Source of the DNA: Scenedesmus sp. ARA3
Lineage: Eukaryota; Chlorophyta; Chlorophyceae; Sphaeropleales; Scenedesmaceae
Assembly (NCBI GenBank): GCA_004335835.1
Contig: RWJK01001639.1
Span: forward strand, 37,226-101,225
DNA length: 64,000 nt
Reading direction: 5' to 3'
Made by a program: the position numbers and the translations under genes. Within the stretch, counting starts at the first letter, position 1, and each line of letters begins with the position of its first letter. Shown here one piece after another: positions 44,082-54,411 of this stretch. A model generated the notes under the pieces. The model did not search any database. It saw only the letters and a program-made list of their open reading frames with translations, and was not told the DNA's origin.

Positions 44082-46742
44082 TCACGTGCAGGTGCCGTCA
44101 AAAAACCGCGCAGCGCTGTTCACTGTGTTCTTCAGCAGCATGGCAATCGTCATGGGCCCCACTCCTCCAGGCACTGGCGTGATGGCTGCTGCATTTTCTT
44201 TGCACTCCTCGAATGCGCAATCGCCCACCAGCCGGTATCCGGCCTTCTTTGTGGCGTCATCCACTGGGTTGGTGCCGACATCAATGACAACTGCTCCCGG
44301 CTTGATCCAGGATCCCTGCAGGCAAGGATATGAAGATAATGTGTCCAAAACACGTGACGGCACGTGAGTCAAGAAATGCTAAGAAGCTACCGCACATGCT
44401 CTGCAGCTGTTGTGGCGTCATCCACTGGGTTGGTGCCCACATCAATGACAACGGCACCTGGCTTGATCCAGGGTCCCTGCAGGCAAAGGCAAGAAGAAGA
44501 CAATGTGTTGCACAACACGTGACGGCACATGAATTAGGACATGTCAAGAAGCTACCGCACATGCCCTGCAGCTGTTGATGCACCATCCACTGGGTTGGTG
44601 CCAACGTTGATGACAACTGCTCCTGGCTTGATCCAGCAGCCCTGCGGGCGAGAAGTGCAATACATGGCAACACACGTAAGCAATCCCCCACTGGGTTGGT
44701 GCCCACATCGCTGACAACTGCTCCCGGCTTGAATCAGGAACCCTGCAGGAGCGACGTATTCACACGCGGCAGCATATGCTGTCTACAACAGCAGGCATTG
44801 CACCTATATTCATATGGTGTGGCGCCTGCTGCACATCTCAATGCTGATGGCAGTAGGATCACGCCACTCACTCTTTGCACACATACACACACTCTTGCTA
44901 ACACTGCAGCAGTAGCAGCAGCAGCAGCCCACCTTGATCATCTCTGCCTGGCCAGCTGCCGCAATTACAATGTCCGCCTCCCGCACCACCTGCTCCATGT
45001 TCTGCGTGGCGCTGTGGCACAGGGTGACCGTCGCGTTGCGCTTGATCAGCAGCAGCGCGACAGGCATGCCCACAATGTTGCTGCGGCCGATGACTGCTGC
45101 GCGGCGCCCGGAGATTTGGGTGTTGGTGCGGTCAAGCAGCTCGATGCAGCCCAGCGGCGTGCAGGGCACAAACAGCGGCTCGCGGCCCTGCAAAAAGTGC
45201 AGGCAAGATGCTTGTCAACACTAGGCAGTCATCGGCAGAATCGGCAAGACTTGTTGTGATCTAGCTTGGTGCCAAGGCCGGCATGAGCTGCCAGCTGACG
45301 TTGCCAGCACATCACTGTCTGGGTATCATACAGGTGTGTGTATATGCCGGTCCATGAATGTTATGCAACATGTTACATGACAATTGGTACCGTGTCTGCC
45401 TGTTAGACGCACAGTCATGCACAGCTGGCCCATGTTGAGCGGGTAGAAGCCGTCCACGTCCTTGTCCACTAAGATGTTATGTAACATGTTACATGACATT
45501 TCAAACCATGTCTGCCTGTCACGCGCACCTTCATGCAGAGTCGCCCCATGTTGAGTGGGTGGAAGCCGTCCACGTCCTTGTCCACTGAGATGTCGTGTAA
45601 CATGTTACATGACAGATCAACCATGTCTGCCTGTCACGCGCACCTTCATGCAGAGCCGCCCCAAGTTGAGCAGGTGGAAGCCGTCCACGTTCTTGTTCAT
45701 TGAGAAGTTCAGTAACATGTTACATGACATTTGAAACCATGTCTGCCTGTTGAACGCACCTTCATGCACAGCCGCCCCATGTTGAGCGGGTGGAAGCCGT
45801 CCACGTCCTTGTCCACGCTGATTGCTGCCAGCACCAGCTGCTCATCAATGTGCTTGGGCAGCTGCACAACATATCAGCATACATCGTGCCGTTCAAGTAG
45901 ATGTATCCAGTGATTATGAACAGCAAATGTACGCTGATTGCCGCCAGCACCAGCTGCTCATCAATGTGCTTGGGCAGCTGCACAATGCATGCAGTGGCAG
46001 ACAGTGTCAATGCAGAGGTAAAGGGTTGGTGCTGAGTTGTGCCAGCCTTGGTAAACAGCAAGTGTGCACACCACTGAACCTGGGTACGCTGCAGAAAGGC
46101 TTGCGCTGCGAGAGCTGAATGCACAAAGTCTAACAATTGCCGCCCTGCACCCACACAATGTGTTTTTTGATGTGGTTTCTGCGACAGCTTATTTCTGTCT
46201 CCTTGCCTGTACAGCTGCTGCACCACTGGCACGGCTCCGTCTGCTGGCCTGCAGCGCCCCAACAGCCTCACTCACCGGCAGCTGCACCAGGATGCCATGC
46301 ACATTGGGGTCTGCATTGAGCTGCGCTACAGTGTCCAGCACCTCCTGCTGCGTTGCTGTCTCCGGCAGGTCTGCTCCAAAAGAGGCAATGCCAACTTCCT
46401 CGCATGCCTTTTTCTTCATGCGCACATAGGTTTGTGAGTCTTTGCGCTCTCCAACGATCACAACAGCTAGACCAGGAGCCTGCATTGGTGAAGAATGATT
46501 GATGTTCAAGCAGTCATGCTATCAAAGATTGTGAATGTTTCCAGGAGCTGTGCAGGAAGGCAGTACCCGCTGCTGCTGGTGGTGGTGCTGCTGCTGCTGG
46601 TGATGGTAGTGCTGGGGCGCACCTTGCCATGCTTCTCCTTCAGCAGATTGACTGTGGCTGCCACCTCTGCACGTATCTGGGCTGCTACTGCCTTGCCATC
46701 TAGGATCTTGTCGCTCACGAATGGCGTGCTGCTGTCTGCCAT
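44082..46742 (-). CDS. FOLD: FolD: methylene-THF dehydrogenase/cyclohydrolase
   Basis: Bifunctional one-carbon enzyme converting 5,10-methylene-THF to 10-formyl-THF with NADP. Five exons (46623-46742, 46276-46479, 45760-45861, 44933-45187, 44082-44315) total 304 residues, the usual FolD length. Visible active-site landmarks: the conserved YxxxK ([16 protein letters not shown]), [29 protein letters not shown], the Rossmann segment [14 protein letters not shown] and [15 protein letters not shown]. No transit peptide is evident (start [16 protein letters not shown]), so the protein is likely cytosolic. Introns 3 and 4 carry several copies of exon 3 and exon 5 ends. It is divergent from CCDC40, with 359 bases between starts. 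Confidence 0.95.
44400..44750 (-). repeat. Three copies of FolD exon 5 5' end
   Basis: In minus sense each copy has an acceptor CTGCAG and the segment coding [20 protein letters not shown] or variants. They lie at about 44407-44482, 44577-44642 and 44688-44745, upstream (gene sense) of true exon 5 at 44315. The variants keep several conserved residues but lose the frame or end early. Confidence 0.9.
45355..45735 (-). repeat. Three copies of FolD exon 3 3' end plus donor
   Basis: The segment coding [19 protein letters not shown] with its donor recurs at about 45415-45470, 45530-45590 and 45650-45705, period ~118 bases, downstream (gene sense) of true exon 3. Each unit also holds a palindromic ATGTAACATGTTACAT-like motif (45357, 45474, 45596, 45711). 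Confidence 0.9.
45928..45985 (-). repeat. Copy of FolD exon 3 5' end
   Basis: GCTGATTGCCGCCAGCACCA, GCTGCTCATCAATGTGCTTG and the acceptor GTGCAG copy the start of true exon 3 (45820-45866), coding [15 protein letters not shown]. It lies upstream in gene sense. Confidence 0.9.
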
Positions 46743-47101
46743 GGTCGTGCTGGTGAGTTAGTGGCGGTGAAGCGGGTGGTTAAGCTTGCCAGACAACATA
46801 TGTTTGAACATTCAAACGAGGTGGTCATATTAGCACGTAAAAGTGGCTTTTGCACTGAATTGCTCCGACGTAATCGATTGAAGTGTTACTAGGGCTCTGC
46901 TGTGCACTTCGTCGAGTAGGCTGCACGCCCAGAGCTCTCAAAGGATAAATGCAAACGACTAAATCTGAACGTAGCATGTTATCGGCAATTGAGCAGGTGC
47001 TAGCAGCAGATGAGTTTGAACGAAACAGTCAACAAGTACATCTCTTGAAGTCTTCGTGTTCCGCACATCTGCCTGCCCCAGCGTAGACAAGTTTTATTGC
47101 G
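46743..47101. promoter_or_regulatory. FolD/CCDC40 divergent promoter region
   Basis: A 359-base spacer separates the start codons of FolD (minus) and CCDC40 (plus). It is A+T-richer than the flanks (AAAGGATAAATGCAAACGAC). No single TATA box is certain. Confidence 0.45.
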
Positions 47102-50100
47102 ATGGACGATACAGAGCAGCAGGACCCGCTGCAACAGGAGCAGGACGAGCAGGAGATTTCTGCTCCCAACCCAGCCCTGATGGCAATGGACCCAGACCAC
47201 CCCATGCTGCAGCGCGCACAGCAGGCGCTGGCAAGGCAGCTGAATGCTAAGCGCATGCGTGTAGAAGGGGAGCTTCGCGAGAAACAGACAGCCTTGACGG
47301 TGGGTGTGCCACATGTACTGCACATGCCATCCTGCCATGCTGTTAGACTACTCCCAGGCTGCATGTGCTGCTGTTCCTAGGCCATGGGCTAGAGTCTTAC
47401 CTTGAAAACGGAAGTACCCCATGCCTGCTATCTGACATGCCTTGTCCTGGACTCGACTCTGCAGAGGGCTAAAAAGCAGCGTGAGGATGTTGGTGTGGAG
47501 CTGTATGGCTTCCAGCAGAACCTGGCCAAGCTGCAGATGTCTCTGGAGAAGGCACAGGAAAACTATCAAGCCCTCAGCTCCATGCGTGTTCAGGTGGGTG
47601 GCTTCACTGTCCCAGCAACCAAAGTGCAGATGCATCTGGTCACCACAGTCATGCTGTGCATTGCATGCATCTTCCCTGCAGCAGCAGAAGCAATGACACC
47701 GCCTGTGTACTGTCTGTAGTTGCTCTAAGGTTGTTACCTGTGACGTAGCAGCAGCTGCGCATGGCTGACGGTGGTTTGTTTTGTTGCATCCTGCAGGCCG
47801 AGCAGGAGCTTGGGCAGCTGCGCGGCAACTTGCAGGACCAGCAGTCGCTCACAAAGCAGGAAGCGCGGCGGGTGAGCAGCAGCTGTCAATTTTCAGCAAG
47901 CTGCCGCATGGTGCTAGTTGTTGGCGGCTATCCAGCAGCAACTTGATTCAGCTAGGGCAAGCAACGGCTGTCGGCGTTGCGCAATAAGAACTCTGCCTAT
48001 TCATCTTGAGCACAGGCCATATGTATGACAGCAGCTGCAGCAACAAAGTGTGGCATCTCGCTTATTTTTTCACCTTCAATTTGCATCAATGCCTGTCCTT
48101 CAAATGCGAACAGGCTGAAGCAGTACAGCGTGAGCTGGACCGCCTAGGGTCCACTCTAAGGCAGATAGAGGCCTACAATGACTCGATGAAGAGTGAGATA
48201 GCAGTGACAAGGCGCGCAGCATACACAGCAGAGGAGGCCATGCAGAAGCTTGAGAAGGAGAAGCAGCACCAGGACTACATAATCGACGACATGCAGGTAG
48301 GTGCCGCTGCAGAACAGACATGTGTACAGACATGTCGGGCCGTGACCTGCTGCACAGATGATATTGTGTGTCAAACATTGCGAGCAACTGGTGCTAGAGG
48401 ACCAGCATTGCATATCACATGCAGGACACGCATGCATGTCAGCAGTACCGACCATGCATGTCTGCCAGCACGTGCCTGCAGTGCATGGCGCTGAAAGGAT
48501 ATGCGCATGCATTTCTGTTGCATTGATGCGTGCAGGAAAACATCAAGTCCTTGCAGCAGCAGTCGGCCCTGTACACAGCACAGCTGACAGCTCAGCAGCG
48601 TGAGACGCGTGCAGCCAAGGAGACTCTTGCAGAGGCTGAGCGCGAGATGGAGGGCGTACACTTTGAGAAGAAGCAGCTGCTGGCACAGTGGAAAGGCAGC
48701 CTGAACGCAATCCAGCGGTGAGCAGCAGCTCTAAAGCGCCATGTCTCCTGCTGGTCCAAGTTGGGCCTTGTCCGCTGCAAGTTGTGCTTGCAAGCAATAC
48801 TGTATGCTGCAGGAAAGAGGTTCGGCATGTGTAATATCTGATTTGTGTGCTGTGACTGGCTGCCAACTGCTGCAGGCGTGATGAGGCACTGGCAGCCATT
48901 CAGGACTCCATCCGCGCCCAGCAGCAGCAGGAGCTTGCCATAGACACTGAGATCCAGGGGTACAAGAAGGACATCAACAAGGAGCAGGTCAGCATTGTTT
49001 ATCAAGAATTTGCTTACAGGATCCAAGCAGCTGCCAAGGTCAAAGCTGCAGTATACGAGCATGACAGCAAGCCGCTGCAGCCATGTACACAAACAAACAG
49101 CTGCAGAGCATGTGTTATCGCAGTGGCTGATTAAATCTCTACCACATCCTGTGTTGCTGACCACGACTCTGCTGGTCTTGGCTGCTGCAACCCTGGCTGC
49201 CACTGCCGCCCACCTGCAGATCAAGAATGAGCAGCTCAGCGGCATTGTGCGCAAGGTGCAGGGCGAGAGCGAGTATGTGCTGAAGCAGGCAGCTGCATCT
49301 GTTGAGAAGCAGGAGCGGCTGGCTGCCCAGCTGGCCAAGCTCAGCAAGAGCCTGGAGCAGACTGAGGAGCGGATCAGGCGCAGCTTGATGGAGGGCAAGG
49401 TGGGCTGCAGCCTTACGGGTTGTGATGACAGTATGAGGCGGCAGTGGCTGTGAACAACCCTGAATGTTTACTGCATCAGCTGACTGCCTGCAGAGGCTGG
49501 TGTGCTTACTACCAACCTCACCTCGGTGCATTGTGACGACGTGCTGCCAGCCCAACAATGCTTTCTCATGACTTCTGACTCTGAAGGTGTGCTACTTTGT
49601 GGGGTTCTCCTGCAGGCTGTGACCTCTGAGGCAGAGTCTGTGGAGCGCGCCACGCAGCGCGTGTTTGCTGAGCTGCGTGCACTGGAGTCTGACATGCTGC
49701 ACACGCTCAGCGAGCAGACCAGCGCGGAGAAGAGCAGCTCCAAGACGGCAGCAGACATCCGCGCGCTGCGCGCTGCATCTGAAGCAGAGGAGCTGCGCAT
49801 TGCAGGTGTGTTCAAGGGTGGCGGCTTCTGCTGTTGCTATTGCTGTTGTATGCTTCGTGTGCCTTGCTGGTCACCACCAGTATGCAGAATGGGTGCTTGA
49901 AGAATGGCACCTGGTGTTGCCTGCTGACGCCTCAGCGTGCCGTATGCCGTGATTATGTAACATGCAGAGGTCCAGAATGAGCTGGCGCGGCTGGGCGTGG
50001 ATGTGCTCAACACGCAGGGCCACAACGAGAGGCTGCAGCAGGCCCTGGACATGCTGGACGGCGAGCTGAAGGACAAGGTGCGAGCTGTGATGAGGCAACT

Positions 50101-53058
50101 GCTTGCACAATCTCGGGGGGTTCATCGCTGTTCATGAGCTGCTGTACGTGTTTATATTTCTGCATGTAAATGCATGGAGAGTCAAGGCAATTGTTGATGG
50201 TCGACAAAACGAGGGTTGCAAGATCGCATGGTTGCTTGCAGAAGCACGGGTTGTTGCAGTAGCATGGGAGTTGGCGGCAAAACATGCTGATGGATAACCT
50301 GCTGCTGCTGCTGCCGCAGGATGCCTCCATCGCCAAGTACGAAGTGGAGCTGAAGCGGCGCACTGATGAGATTGAGCGCAAGACGCGCGAGACGGATGCA
50401 CTCAACAGGAAGCTGGAGAAGCTACTGGCTGCACAGCCAGGTGAGCGCATGTGCTGGGGAAGCTTGCATCACCCAGTTGTAGGGAAGCAGCACTCGTGCG
50501 CATGCACCACTCCACCAGACAGCATAGCCCCACACATCCTGCTCTGCATACTGCTGCTGCCGCTGCCGGCTGTTGTGGCTGCAGAGGCCATCAACACTGG
50601 GCCGCTTGAGGCCACCATCCACAACCTGGGCAAGGACATTGAGGCCAAGGGCCGCGAGGGCTTGGAGCTGCAGCGGCGCTGGATCAACAGGCAGACAGAG
50701 CTGGTGGCGCTGCAGGTGCATGCAGCTGCATGACCATGCATGCATATGGCAAGTGTGCTTCAGCGGGCTGGCACGTGCTGGCGTTTTGGCTGTTGCTTTG
50801 TTGTGAGCAGCCGACATCGGCCAAACTTGTTACGAAAACATTGTTTTTTTTTCTGTACATAGTCTCAGCACGTCGAACAATCTTGCCTGCCTGTTGGCGT
50901 GCTGCTGTGTGCTTCAGGCTGAGAACAACACGCTCACAGAGGCGCTGGCGCGCCACAAGGCCGAAGTAACAGTCCTGACGCAGAAGCGCAGCAGGGCAGA
51001 GCGCGCGCTGGCAGGCCAGCTCAAGGAGGCCAAGGCGCTGCGCACGGCAGCAGCGCGGCTGCAGGTGGACCTGGGGCGCGTGAACGCGCTGATCGCGCAG
51101 CACGCGGGGCTCAAGGCGCTGCTGCAGGAGGAGCAGCTGCAGCTGGAGGTGAGCTGGCGGTCATGTGATTGAGGTTGCAGCACTTTAGTGTAGAGTGGTG
51201 CAGGCTGCGGGGAGCTGCCCCCTTTGATGGGTTGGCGGAGCTGCTGCAGGAGGAGCAGCTGCAGCTGGAGGTGAGCTGGCGGTGCGGCAGTGCAGCGAGA
51301 AGAAGTTCACAGCAGTCTGCAGGGCCTTTCAATGCAGGCATCATCACGATTGCGGGAAGCACATTGCAGTGTCATGCCATGCATTGACGCCTGACATTCC
51401 CAGCACATGACTCACCCTGTTTATCGCTTGGCCAAACCGCAGGGCCGTGCGCTGTGTGAGCTGCGCAGCCTGGAGGAGACGTCTGCGGCGCTGTCCAGCG
51501 CCATCCAGGAGGGGCAGCTGGCCAAGCAGCAGCTGCTGGACGACATGGTGGAGGCGGAGCGCCAGATCATGCTGGCGGAGCGCAAGATCCAGCTGGAGAA
51601 GGAGATGCAGGCGCGGCCTGGTTGGCAGCACTCTCTTAGCCATGCGAGCCTTGGTACATGCAGCGCAGCAAGGAATGAGGCAGGATCAGTTCTCGGCGCT
51701 GCAGTGTTGGGGCTTGCATACAGGACCAACCGCAACACCGTTGTCAAATATGTTTTTTTCTGCTGCTTGTGGCTGCTGCAGGAGATGCTGGACCCCACAG
51801 TCGGCGAGGGTGTTGTGGCGGCCATGAAGCGCGAGGTGCACCGCATGGAGCTGCGGCATGCGGAGCTGCTGCGCACACAGGAGCGCCTCATGCAGGTGGG
51901 GCAGCAGCAGCTGTTGCAGCTGGCTCTGCTCTAGTGATGCATCTGCTGTGTTTGGCATCAGCACCTATGCCTGCATGCCCATAAAGGCTGGGTCACCTGC
52001 CAGCTGAAGCTTTTGGTGGCTTTGTGAGACATGCGCGTGGTTGGTTGAAGCCCCTAGTACTTACAAGTGCTGCTGTCCTGACCAACAGGAGCTTGAGAAG
52101 GCCCTCAGCAAGCATGAGATCATCGGAGTGAAGGCCCTGGCCCAGAAGACCAAGGCCAGCCCCAGCAGCAGCAGCAGCGGCAGCCCAGGGCGCAACTCCC
52201 CAGCTGCCCGCAGCTCCACATGCAGCAGCCCAGGCGGTAGCAGCAGCAGCAGCACCTCCAGCAGGGCCATTTCGGAGTTCAAGCGGGGCATAAGAGAGAC
52301 TGAGGCCGAGGCAGCAGCAACGCAGCAGCGGCTGCAGCAGCTGCGGGACAGCAAGGCGCAGCTGGAGGCGGCGACAGGCGGCGCTGCTGCTGCGTGGCGG
52401 CAGCTGGAGCAGGAGCAGGCGCAGCTGCGGGAAGAGACGGCGCAGACGCAGGCAGACAGGTGGGTGTTGCAGGCATCCTGCAAAGGTGGCTGGAACAAGC
52501 AGCATCAACAGGACAAGCGGAGTACAGATGTGGATGTGGGACGCCCTGGTTTGCTACTGTGAAGACCGGTTGAAATGTCGTTGATGTACATCATCCTCCA
52601 CATAGCGCACTGTTAATTGCTGTTACAGCAGCTATTGCAGTTGCTGCTGCGGCTGTCTACAAAACCATAGGTGATCAACTGACCTGTCACGTGCGGCATC
52701 CTGGCTGTGTTGCATTATTTGCAGGCACAAACTGCTGCTGGCAACAAGCCAGCTGCAGCGCATTGCCAAGGGCCTGGAAGATGCAGCAGCTGGGCGCTAC
52801 AAGAGGCAGATAGACCCCAGCACCGCAGCGCAACAGCAGCAAGGCAGCAGTGCAGAAGCAGCCAGCAGCAGCGCCCAGGTGCAAGCTGCTCTGGCAAAAG
52901 CAGCAGACAGGCAGTCACAGCTAGTAGCTGTGTTGCAGCAACTGCGGCACCAAGCGCCAGAGCTGCAGGAGCAGCTTGAGGGGGTGCTGGCACACGCAGC
53001 AGCAGCTGAGGTGTGGCTGGGAAGCGAAGGAAGTGCAGCTGCTGTCACTGCGCATTGA
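47102..53058 (+). CDS. CCDC40: CCDC40/FAP172 axonemal ruler coiled coil
   Basis: Sixteen exons (47102-47299, 47465-47593, 47797-47871, 48114-48296, 48536-48717, 48876-48987, 49220-49399, 49616-49805, 49968-50077, 50320-50440, 50585-50715, 50918-51148, 51443-51610, 51782-51895, 52089-52459, 52725-53058) give 942 residues in one frame. It is coiled coil almost throughout. The N-terminal signature fits the CCDC40 family: MDPDHPMLQRAQQALARQL, then EDVGVELYGFQQNLAKLQM. CCDC40 pairs with CCDC39 to form the 96-nm ruler that sets radial spoke and inner dynein arm spacing on axonemal doublets. A Ser-rich insert (TKASPSSSSSGSPGRNSPAA) sits in exon 15. Exon 13 appears to end at a GC donor (CAG/GCGCGG). 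The family is certain enough; Chlamydomonas FAP172 is the expected ortholog. Confidence 0.85.
51219..51277 (+). repeat. Copy of CCDC40 exon 12 3' end plus donor
   Basis: GCTGCTGCAGGAGGAGCAGC, TGCAGCTGGAG and donor GTGAGCTGGCGG occur at the exon 12 end (51117-51160) and again at 51238-51281, about 121 bases later. Confidence 0.9.
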
Positions 53059-54411
53059 CCAGATATTGTGGAATGTACAAGATTTATTCCTTGAGCAGGC
53101 TCAGTCCTGGGTTTACTCCTGCTTTCACAGCTCAGCTTCGGATGACACGTGGGTAGCACCGGCATAACACATGACATGCCACTCGTATGTTGACAGAGTG
53201 AGTGCCGCAATCCAAATGGCATTTGGACACATGCAAGCTTCATGTGCTAAAATTACTGCAACACAATTGAGACCATGTCTTCTGTGCATCTGCACTGCTC
53301 AGCAGTTGCGGTGCAAACACTTGGTGATAAGAAAGTGCAGGCAGCATGCTGCGCAGCAGCCATGCAGAAGTACATTGATGCTATGTAACTAGTCACACAG
53401 GTGTACATGTTTGCACTGCAGCTGTGTGTACACATGTGTGCCTCGCATGCTGAGGTATAGCTGAGACTGCCGAGACCAAGGTCTGTTACGTGTGCCTCGC
53501 ATGCTGAGGTTCAGCTGAGTGCGCCGGAGAGAGAGAGAGGAGGGGCGCGACAGAGGTCTGTTACAGGGGCTCAAAGTAGAAATGGGTCTTCTGTTACAGG
53601 GGTGGGGAAGCTAACACCCTAGAGTGAGTCACTTGCCCCACTGAGAGAGGTCCCACTTACTGATGTCCGTATGTTACATGCAATATAGGGCCACACCCCG
53701 ACCTGTGTAGCATGTCTCCAGCTGCACGTCCGACGACGGTGTTCGCTCACAGGTCCCCACCCTCAGGGTTCACACCCAGAGGACCAGGCTGGCCAGAGCA
53801 ACATCCTCCCGGATGCGCAAAAAGCTTCGGAGATTTAGGTTCGAATCCTGGAATGAACCGCCCGTGGCTGGGCAGAAAAACTTGTTGCATGTGCAGATCC
53901 TTGCAGATATTGCTGCAGGAGTGCTGCTGGTGCTGGTGCTGTGTAATCAAAATACGGCAAAGAATTTTAAAGTCATGATTTCAGCGATGCACGAAAGCGG
54001 CTCTGCCGACGGAAGCCCAAAATGCCACCACTGCAGCCAGCGACGCGACACATTCCAAGGATTGTCGAGCACGTGCGCCATCAAGGGCACAGCAGCAACA
54101 TCAATCACATGCACATATTCAGCTTGTCACTGCTCCGTTCAACAGCGGAGCTGGGCAAAACGCGGGTAGGAGGTGAAACGCCAACGGATGGGGTTTGCCT
54201 TGATTCGTCTTAACCTGCAGCTGCATGCATTATGACCTGACACGTTTACAGGTTTTGTTTACTTGCAAGTCATAGTTCGGATTCATCGGCACGGAGTAAA
54301 TGCGCCAACGTGTGCTGATGGCGCCACGTAGGGCGAATGTGGTGCGTTAGTCTTCATCGTTAAAGCTTTAATGCAACCATCTAGAGTCTTCAATTCTATT
54401 AATGATTTTTG
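53059..54411. other. Intergenic region, CCDC40 to FMO
   Basis: Contains a TGTAA at 53384-53388 (possible CCDC40 poly(A) signal), two copies of GTGTGCCTCGCATGCTGAGG at about 53438 and 53490, a short GA run at 53527, and the possible tRNA-derived element listed separately. A 5' exon of the FMO may lie in its last few hundred bases. Confidence 0.5.
53745..53890 (+). repeat. Possible tRNA-derived (SINE-like) element
   Basis: A perfect pol III B-box-like GGTTCGAATCC lies at 53839-53849, with TGGCCAGAGCAACATCC about 50 bases before it as a poor A-box. The segment folds poorly as a tRNA (no acceptor or anticodon arm). No second copy is in the window. Confidence 0.25.

Noticed and set aside
53765..53870. 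tRNA gene around GGTTCGAATCC
   Set aside because: A T-arm can be drawn only with G-U pairs, and no acceptor stem, D-arm or anticodon arm of normal spacing is found on either strand.
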